A DNA stretch of 64,000 nt from Xylona heveae TC161 (taxonomy: Eukaryota; Ascomycota; Xylonomycetes; Xylonales; Xylonaceae), in assembly GCF_001619985.1 (NCBI RefSeq), contig NW_017264196.1, positions 1,116,001 to 1,180,000 of the forward strand, written 5' to 3'. Shown here in pieces: positions 55,914 to 64,000 of the stretch (the first letter of the stretch is position 1; every line of letters begins with the position of its first letter). Position numbers and translations under genes: made by a program. The notes below the pieces were generated by a model that saw nothing but the letters and a program-made list of their open reading frames with translations, had not been told where the DNA came from and ran no database searches.

Positions 55914-58055
55914 ATGTCGGCGAGCATGGACCTTGCGCAAGATAAAAAGTCTCTTCCCAGGGAAGAGGAAGATGCTGACATGAATGATGTGGACGTGGAT
56001 GGCTTCATTGATACATATGCGGAAGACTCTTCATCCTCCTACGCCCCGTCAATAGCCTCTGCTTCCCCGTCTAAGCGGAAGAGAGTGCAAGAACAGCCAG
56101 TGCCACCTCCCAATGAGGAGAGGCCTAGCAAACGAAAGCCACATGCTGGTGCTGAAGACGCTGGTGAACATGACCCAGCAGATGTCTTTCCACTAGACCA
56201 GCGGCTCAAAAGGCGAAAACTATCATACAATGACAAGTACAGAGAACTTCTGAACACAGTCATTGAAGACGCCACTTCATATTCTCTGCTTGATCATGAT
56301 CAACCACGCTCAGATCTTCCCGCCGGCCAGATTGGAGCAACATCTTGGACCTCAGAAGAGAAAGAATCATTCTTCAATGCATTAGCACGGCTAGGCCGGG
56401 ACAACATCAGAGGCATCGTAACCGCCATCAAGACAAAATCTGAAGTCGAAGTGCGGGCCTACTTGCAACTGCTCCATGCCGGGTTTCTCGAAATCCACAC
56501 CTACAGCAATCAGAGAAAATGGCTAGCAATGACAGATTTCCCTGCAGCCTATGAGATTGGCGAAGAATGCTGTTCACACCTTGACGATCTCAGCGCATCT
56601 GTTTCCAAGTACCAGGAACGAGCAGAAGCCCGTCTCGAAAAGCAACGGTGGCCATCTGTGCCCCTGCTGACTCAAGACGTGGCGCAATGGCTAGACACGC
56701 GCTGGGCAGAAGGAGACGAAGGACGACAAGAAGTGCACAGTATTCTGCCTGCAGCGACACTATTCCGTCCAAGCACGTGGCTGAAGCTATCCAAGGAGAT
56801 ATTCATGAACCCTGCTGCGCCCCGAGAGGAGGACAACTGGCGTAATCTTACACCCGGCAACGACACCAACAGCGAAACCCCATCTATCCAAACCACTGCC
56901 TTTGCAGACTTCTATACTCTGGCAGTCAGCCTCACGCAGCGACTCGTCCAGACGGTTATTTTCCAAGCCATGTCCCGGCTTCGAGCCAGAGGGAGAGGAA
57001 AGGCCAATCGCCAACCCATGGTCAAGCGCAGCGACGTCAAATCAGCACTGAAAGTGCTCGGGATGAAGCCGGACTCCAAACGCTTCTGGGCAACCGCGGC
57101 TAGAAGGAACAATATCCTCGTCTACGATCATGACAGGTCTCCGAGTGCAAAGTACATGACCTACGCAGAAGTAGAAGCACAACTGGGCGAGGAGGTAGAA
57201 GACGCCGAGGAATGTCATTATTCTAAAGCGGAAAAAGACAATTTCGACGGCGAGGCAGCAGACGCAGAATCAGAATCCGACGAACCCGACGAGGCTGATA
57301 TATCGGACATATCAGGTGCTGGAGCCGAAATTGAAACAAAACACCACACGCCCACTACCAATCCAAAATCTCTTCCACTTCCCAGTACCTTCATTTTCTC
57401 TGATGCAGAAGAAGAAGACACCGACGCTCCACTGCCTTATTCGCGCCGTCGACAGCGCGAGATCGCTCGCCTCCGCCTCGAGCAACAGCAAGACGAGTAC
57501 GCCGAGGCATTCGATCGCAAAGCGGGACTACTTGAAGAAGAGCGGCTCTGGGAGGTTATCGGATGCCGTCCATCAACTGTAATCAAGTCGGAAGAAATGG
57601 AACTACCCGATCCGCCTATGCGCAACATGAAGAATCCCGAAGATCTACTCGACTGGCGAGACCGCGTCGAGTATGTTAGTCCCTGGGAGGTTTTCTCTAA
57701 GCCTGTACCCTCTGAGGCGTTTCGTGCAAGATCAAAGACTTTGGGTGTTTCGAGGTCTGCGTCTGCGCGTGCGACTTCCTCAGTGGGCCGTGGTCGTCGT
57801 CCCTCTTCCGGTACGAGGAAAGGATTTGCTACAGTCACGTGGGAGGAGGACCAGGACCAGGACACAGATACGGATATGGATCTAGGAGTGGAAGCACATC
57901 GGGACACAAGCCAAGATGCAGACGAAGACGCAGGTGCAAATAGTCACGAGGGTGGGGAGGAGGAGGATGACGATAAAGATGAAGATGAGGAAGGTGAGAG
58001 CGAAGGACAAGAAGAAGACGAGGATACCGAGCATCAAGGGCAAAACCAAGTGTGA
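55914..58055 (+). CDS. RRN5: RNA polymerase I upstream activation factor subunit Rrn5-like
   Basis: Single exon, 713 residues. The N-terminus is acidic and disordered with basic SKRKR nuclear-type clusters. A SANT/Myb-like domain follows at about 140-190 (SWTSEEKESFFNALARLGRD then VEVRAYLQLLHAGF), and a second conserved region at about 325-430 (FADFYTLAVSLTQRLVQTVI, RSDVKSALKVLGMKPDSKRF) looks like the histone-fold-like part of Rrn5. The C-terminal 100 residues are extremely acidic. In yeast Rrn5 sits with Rrn9, Rrn10, Uaf30 and histones in UAF, which fixes Pol I on rDNA promoters. The assignment rests on domain order and remembered family likeness, so a different SANT protein is possible. 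Confidence 0.7.
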   Translation: MSASMDLAQDKKSLPREEEDADMNDVDVDGFIDTYAEDSSSSYAPSIASASPSKRKRVQEQPVPPPNEERPSKRKPHAGAEDAGEHDPADVFPLDQRLKRRKLSYNDKYRELLNTVIEDATSYSLLDHDQPRSDLPAGQIGATSWTSEEKESFFNALARLGRDNIRGIVTAIKTKSEVEVRAYLQLLHAGFLEIHTYSNQRKWLAMTDFPAAYEIGEECCSHLDDLSASVSKYQERAEARLEKQRWPSVPLLTQDVAQWLDTRWAEGDEGRQEVHSILPAATLFRPSTWLKLSKEIFMNPAAPREEDNWRNLTPGNDTNSETPSIQTTAFADFYTLAVSLTQRLVQTVIFQAMSRLRARGRGKANRQPMVKRSDVKSALKVLGMKPDSKRFWATAARRNNILVYDHDRSPSAKYMTYAEVEAQLGEEVEDAEECHYSKAEKDNFDGEAADAESESDEPDEADISDISGAGAEIETKHHTPTTNPKSLPLPSTFIFSDAEEEDTDAPLPYSRRRQREIARLRLEQQQDEYAEAFDRKAGLLEEERLWEVIGCRPSTVIKSEEMELPDPPMRNMKNPEDLLDWRDRVEYVSPWEVFSKPVPSEAFRARSKTLGVSRSASARATSSVGRGRRPSSGTRKGFATVTWEEDQDQDTDTDMDLGVEAHRDTSQDADEDAGANSHEGGEEEDDDKDEDEEGESEGQEEDEDTEHQGQNQV

Positions 58056-58518
58056 ACAGGGAGTAGTGAAGGACAACGATGATGAGAATGTTTGTAGTAA
58101 TTAATGAATAGTGTAGAAACAAATAATTAAACATATCCAGCCTCTCGATACACATACTTAACGCTCCCTATCACGAACAGAAAAAGATGAATAAAATAAG
58201 CAAATGACAATACAAAACAGCAAACAAAATGATGAAACGCCATGTCCTATGCAAATGCGATTTGGTTTTATGGTGATTCCATTCGACTCGATACAAGTCA
58301 ATGCAGATACAGCCATGCGACAAGGATTCAACGGTAATGGGAAATTTCGACTTTCGCCGGATGATTGGACACACTGTACCCGCTGAGAACTTCCTAAAAG
58401 GCAACCCACTCAAGAAAGAGTCAAAAAAAAAAAAAAGATATGCTACGAATGACGATGAATGTGGAAACGATCGGTACGGGTGTGGAAATGAATCAGGGCG
58501 GATAAAAGGGAGCGTAAA
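58056..58518. other. Convergent 3' flanks, no gene seen
   Basis: AT-rich spacer between convergent genes, with an A run near 58426-58437. Confidence 0.5.
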
Positions 58519-61500
58519 TCAGAGCTGGCCAGATAGAATGGCTTCCGTGGCTAAAAAGGACAAAAAGTCAGTCAAATGTCTAATGGGAGGAGGCAAAGCA
58601 CAACAGTCAAGGAAGCACCACTTACCAGACCCAATATATGCCCTCTTTGGATCCAGATTGACTCCAAATCGTCTTTCCAATTCATTCTTGATACTCTTCT
58701 TTGTCACCGTCATGAGATCAGCGGTTCGAAGAACCTCTCGAATTTCCGCAAGTAGCATGTCGTCACTCGGGAGGTTGGTCAAATCGGCCATTTCAACATC
58801 CTGGTATCCTTCTAGACCAGGGCTGCGAGACATGACCTCGGACGGGGCAAACGACATCCTTGACGCCACGCGGGGGACTTCCAACTGCGACATGGGTCGA
58901 GAAGGAGGATACCAGCCACCATTTTCAGAGGGAGAAGCTGCTGGCAGACCCACGAAGCTCTTTGAATTCGTTGCGTACGAGTATCCAGAGACTTCAGATT
59001 GCAAGTCATCGCGGGCAGTCTGGGCATCCCATAGCTCTGCCTGATAGTCTTCCCAGCGGCGCTTCGGGATGGAAGCAGGATCAAACTTCCCTTCATCGGA
59101 AATGACTACCTGGCGGCCCTTTTCTCCAGTGACAAGACGCGTGTTACCCCATGAGAAGTCGTCCATGTGCCAGAAGGCGTACAGCGGAAGAAGGAAAGAA
59201 AAGACTGGCATGCCGAGAATGTAGAGAATCATCCAACCAATCATTTCCCACTTGCGTCGAAGCAAGAAAATGACTCCCTGCATACCGTAAATGGCACCTA
59301 AAAGGACAAAGGACGTAATAGGGACACCGGTCGGTTTTTGGATGATGCGAGCAATGAGATAAATCAGGTAGGCGCAAGTGACAGGCTGAACAAGGGTACT
59401 GAGAAGATCGAGGAACACGACAAATCGCATACTGAAACAGCAGAAACCACACAGTTGTTGTAACGGGATGAGCTCGACCAGGTTATGCACCGTCGAATTG
59501 ATCCAACGACGTCTTTGCGACAAAAAGACGGCCCAGGTGTCTGGCGCAATAGTCCATGCATTGGCTTTGAATATGAACTTGGTCTTAAATGTCGGATGGT
59601 ACTTGAGCAGTAAGGTAGTAAGGTACCGATCCTCACCGAGGTGAAGAAGGTTTTTCATGTGAAGCGTATCCACGCGAATCTCGGAATAATCTTGGACAAT
59701 ATCCTTGCTGACAAACAATGGCTTGCCACTCTCTGCAGCTCGAATACGATACATGGTGAAGCAACCGGGCAAGCATGTCACCGAGCCGAATAAGCTCTCA
59801 AATGCCTTGATGAGGTTGTGAGAAATATAGTACTCGTAGACCTGCAACATGGTGACAAAAGAAGATTTGGCGTTGCTCAAGGCAGTCTCACCGCAAACAC
59901 CAATCAAACGAGTGTCGTTGAGGAAGGCCGAGACCATGCGAGTTGCCGAGTCCTGCGCCACGACGGTATCGGCATCAATTTGAAGCATATACTCGTAGAA
60001 TGTCGGGTTGACTCCAATGATGTTCCGAACCTGATGGTACATTTCTAGTTCCATTGGAGCCATGGGCAAATTATAGTGTACTCGGTTCAAGAAGCGCATC
60101 ATAACCATCTGAGAGTCACGCTTGCCACGATTACCAGGTCTTGATACCTCAGAAGGCTTTCCAACCTTGACAATGACCAGGAATGGAACAATGTGACCTT
60201 GCACTTCGTAGAGTCCAGAATAAATCTTGCCCATGTTGTGTTGCTTCTGACCCTCGCCCAAACTCTCAAAGCTGAGCGGTTCAGGATCAACTGATTCCGA
60301 GACGCCCAAAATGTCCAGGACAATCCGTGGAGTCGGCCTGTCGTTGCCTTGACCAATAATCATTCCGTCGCAAATGACGACGAGCAATTTGCGCTTGTCA
60401 TCATATCGCATGCGAGCGCACGAATCAATTGCTCTTCGAAGGGAGTCTTCATCTTCCGTATAAACTGGAACCTGACAAATGACAAATTTATCCAAGTTTT
60501 CCGGAAAGTTTTTTCTCGTAAACTGCAAAGCAGCAAAGAATTTGAATCCGACAACAGAAGCCATGAAAATTGAGACAGCGAGAATAAAATACTGCGCAAA
60601 TTGACAGCGGGCAGAGTTTCTGGTGTCCTTCTTGCCAACATAGAATAGATTGTCTAGACACCGTTGCATGTTAAACCGGGTCTCGGCATCAAGGTCCAGC
60701 TTGTTCCAATATTCAGTAACATCAGTACCAGCCTTTTGCTGAAAAAGATTGACGACAAGCTGATTCATGAAGTTGGGATCTGCGTTGGGGGTGTTCGGAA
60801 CGGTCTGTCCAGGAGCGACTTTGTTGGGTCGACCCCCTTGAAGGTAGGTTGTAAAATCGTAGATGTTGCCATTCAATATCGCAATGGACTTTTGCTTCTT
60901 TGCCATAGTCTTCAAGTATTCAGGGGTGTAACCGATCTCTCCCTTTTTGTAGTTGGCCTTGAGATAAAGCATCTGTTCGTAAAACCAGTCTGGACGAGGG
61001 TCGTCAGTAAATGACCGGAAGTCGTGGTAGCGCCAGTTCGTGTCCGTTGTGCTGATGGTGTTTGCCACACCAGACGCGTTTGTAGGCGTATAATCCAACT
61101 GAACGCTAGGATCAATCGATCCATATTTACCCTTGCACAGCGCGGACACCTGCACGGGGAAAAGACTCGTCGCATCAAGGCCGGCATATTTTTGCAACGC
61201 CGAACCGGGCACGATTGTGGGATAATGCTGAGGAATAAAAGCGCCAAGGTCAAACACCTGCCCACGAATAGCGGCAAAAGAATTGTGACCATGTTTGCCA
61301 TCGTGAGAAGTCAGCTCAGCGGCAGAATACACATGCTGGGTTGGGCAAAGAAGACCCGGGAAAAATACTAATATCTCGTCAATTATTCATCTTATGCACG
61401 CAGCTAGCGCCTCGGGGAAGCAAGATATGAGGGGTGCTCAGGGGTAACGCGACAGCTTACCGATGAAGAAGATAACACCGCCACAAGAAAGCCAAATCAA

Positions 61501-64000
61501 GAGATTAATGGCAAACTTTTCACGCCAAGCGAGCTGCACATCCTTCCGCTTCATTCGGCCCACCCACCGAATGAGAAAGTTGGGAATAAAGAACGTCACG
61601 CAGTAGACGAGGAAGAGCCACCGCTTCCGACTACCAGAGGTGGGAACATCATCTACCTCTTCCATATTTCTTTCGTTGCCTTTCTCCGCCATTTGATCGC
61701 GGGTCTCAAAGTTACGGAACATGTCGCCAGAGTTGAAGGCTGAAGCGCCAGCATCAGATCGAGCATCAATATCTCGACTTCCAAAGTAACCACCAGCGGG
61801 ATGATCGGCAAAGGGGCTTCCTCCAGACGGCGAATTTGTGCCTTGGGGAGAGATGAGGTGAACCTTGGATTCACCAAAATTGTCCCGATAGGCATCATGG
61901 GGGGTCAAAAGACCATCGCCACCATCTTCACCAATTTGAGGACCAGGATAGCGGCTCGCTTCAAGGCCTTTGAGATCGACTCGTGCCAGCTCAGCCCAGC
62001 AGCGCTCACTGAGAAAGACCCCAGTGCTTCCGACACGTGCTTCATTCTCGGGCCATTTTTTATCGTCGAGAACCATTTCAACCTTTTCTCTCTCGCTGCC
62101 AACAACGACTGCCTCTGCCTCTGCAAGTCCCAAAAATTCGCCATAAGGCAAAAAGACGGAAAAGTCTGCGCTTCGAAGGCGTTGGCTAATCTCAGCGATG
62201 CCAAAGGTCTGCATCTGTGTCCGCACACATTTGCTATCAAATTGATTGGCAATACGTCGATCGTTTGGCTTTAGACAAAACACGAAATATGGGTTCGTAT
62301 TCAAGGAAGTGAGAGATCGCTGAATATTCTGAATGGACGAGAGGAATTGAGCTGCGGCACATTGTTCACCAAAAGCGAGAGCGTCCCGGCTCTTTTTCGA
62401 CTTTGAGGTCATGCTGCTCGCAGCGTTCAACTCGACGCTCTCCTCGTATATATCCTCCCTTACGGAGCGCTGGGTACCCGTCCTGCCCGGTGCCCCAGCC
62501 TTTCGTCTCGCCATGCTGGGCATTCGCGTTGGTTTCGAGCTGACAGAGGCTTGCATGATCGCGGCATTCTCCTGCGGGTGACGAACGGCATTCAGCGCGT
62601 CCTGGCCAAAAAGGGCGCGAACAAAATCGCTCCTCGTCGAGCCGATCAGGTTCATCAAGTCGCCCGAGATCACTTCGCCATTCTGCTCCAACAGTCCATT
62701 GACAGGGTACTCAACCTCGCCGGCAAAATGCCTGACGGTGAAAGACGCGGCCGCGTTCCGAGAGGCAAAATTGCTTCCCGGCAATGTGGTCGTACCGGCA
62801 GCAACAGAAATCGCGGGATTTCTGTCGTGGAATCTCCGGCGGATACTTTCGAGAAACTGGTAATCAGTCCTGCCGCGGCGAGTTTGGTCATCAAGGATAG
62901 AGAGCAAGCCATTATTGGCTTTGAGCAGACCCTTTACGGCATCGGAATTGTCAAAGTAGCTGGTCGCCGCAACGCCAACCTCTTCACTGTCGAGGAGCTC
63001 TGCCTTGCGGTCGAAGAAGCTTTGCAAGCAAAAGTTGTAAAGTGACTCCGCCGCAGCATTATTCAGCAACTGGTCGAGGACGGAGCCAGTTGAGGTTGCT
63101 TGGGCAAAGCCTGGGAAATCGACTACAGAAATGGTGTTGGCAACCGTTTCTTCTTCCGCACAAAGCCGACGATTGATACTCTCCATGACGTATGCGACCA
63201 GAAGCGAGTAAAGGGTTCGTGCCAGCTCATCCGCATTCTCTCGTGCGCCCTGAGGATCCAGCATGACCGTGACTCGCTCTCGGTGCAGCGTCTTGGTCTT
63301 GTAACTGAAACATTGTTCCATGTCGGACGTGCTAATCCCCAAGAACGCCGCCACGATTGCAAGAACGTCCTTGTTCTTGACGGTCGTCACAGTCTCTCCT
63401 CCTTCATGCGAATAACCTCCACTCTGATCGGGCGCCGGGGTAGTGGCCTGGCTAGCAGTGAACTCGAGCTGTCCGATATGGAGGATGGTGGCTAGAACCT
63501 GACAGATCTCGGCAATCTCGGTGCGAGGAAACTCCAATTTCCGCAAGGCCGTCTTGAACTGCTGAAAGCCCTCCTCATCGTTGATGCCAACGCGGAGCTG
63601 AGTGGGGTGGCCCAGGTACCGCCATCGTTTCTGATTCGAGAGCGACGCTCGGTGGCCAGGGCCTCCCGTTGAGCCGCTGTCCAATCCCAAATGAGTCTTT
63701 TCCGCCGGACTCGTGCCGGCAAGAAGGTAGTAAAGCACATGAAAGCTGCGTTCGCCCGTAGGAACTTTGGATATTCTGGTGCGCTCCAATCGGTGGTCCA
63801 AGAGTTTTCCTCCAATCAAGGTTGGGTGCACGGAGGAGGCCGTGTCATACTGCAATTCAAAGAAAAGACCAGCCTTTGACGCGGTCGGTGCCGTGACCGA
63901 TTTGGTTGTAGTGAGCGTGTCGAAGAGGAATGCGGCAAAGGAGAGCTTCGTGGAAAGTGGAGTGGAAGAGAGGCCCAAGAGTGAGGTGAGCAGGTGGGAA
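58519..64000 (-). CDS. Class V/VII chitin synthase with myosin motor-like domain (5' end outside window)
   Basis: Exons 64000-61461 (partial), 61367-58626 and 58550-58519, introns 93 and 75 bases. The visible N-part is myosin-like: [50 protein letters not shown] and [20 protein letters not shown]. Two membrane helices follow, then a cytochrome b5-like segment ([17 protein letters not shown]), further helices, and the chitin synthase domain with [18 protein letters not shown] and the QRRRWINS signature. The end carries a DEK-C-type domain ([20 protein letters not shown]) and [10 protein letters not shown]. Such enzymes polymerise N-acetylglucosamine at hyphal tips and septa and need actin-based targeting. 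The P-loop region is off the window, so class V versus VII cannot be settled; the [11 protein letters not shown] block favours class V. Confidence 0.95.

Overview
The window reads as nuclear DNA of a filamentous ascomycete (Pezizomycotina, most likely Eurotiomycetes). The support is a chitin synthase with a myosin-like domain, a fungus-type TOK potassium channel, an AIM9-type kinase-like protein, a CLD1-type lipase, a dispersed 5S rRNA gene, and many short GT-AG introns (about 49-170 bases). The species cannot be named from sequence alone.

Layout. 1-2453 (-): an acidic protein of unknown family, cut by the window edge, followed by a doubtful small gene to 3433 (+). 4093-4211 (+): a 5S rRNA gene. 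4711-14171: five protein genes, namely a phosphatase-fold protein with an altered active site, SPO7, a cardiolipin-lipase-like hydrolase, an unknown membrane protein and a TatD/Scn1-type hydrolase. 14172-23600: a 9.4 kb gene-poor, rather AT-rich stretch holding decayed coding loci, microsatellites and hairpins but no clearly intact gene. 23601-33063: the clamp-loader gene CTF18, a BTB protein, a broken F-box gene and a tRNA-Arg. 33064-46292: AIM9-like, TOK potassium channel, Ure2-like glutathione transferase, ETF-alpha and a SWI3/RSC8 subunit. 47180-64000: BST1 (GPI inositol deacylase), IRC3-like mitochondrial helicase, RRN5-like Pol I factor and the chitin synthase, whose 5' end lies outside the window.

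Most genes are unrelated housekeeping functions placed by ordinary fungal gene order. Several serve the mitochondrion (CLD1-like, AIM9-like, ETF-alpha, IRC3-like), several serve membranes, ER and wall (SPO7, BST1, TOK, chitin synthase) and several serve the nucleus (CTF18, RSC8-like, RRN5-like). I see no secondary-metabolite cluster, no CRISPR array, and no convincing new multi-gene system. The best leads are the phosphatase-fold protein that has Lys where the catalytic Arg should be, the orphan locus with canonical introns at 15418-16696, and a nested stem-loop at 52624-52705. Splice sites were placed by eye from GT-AG consensus and reading-frame continuity; they were not checked against transcripts.
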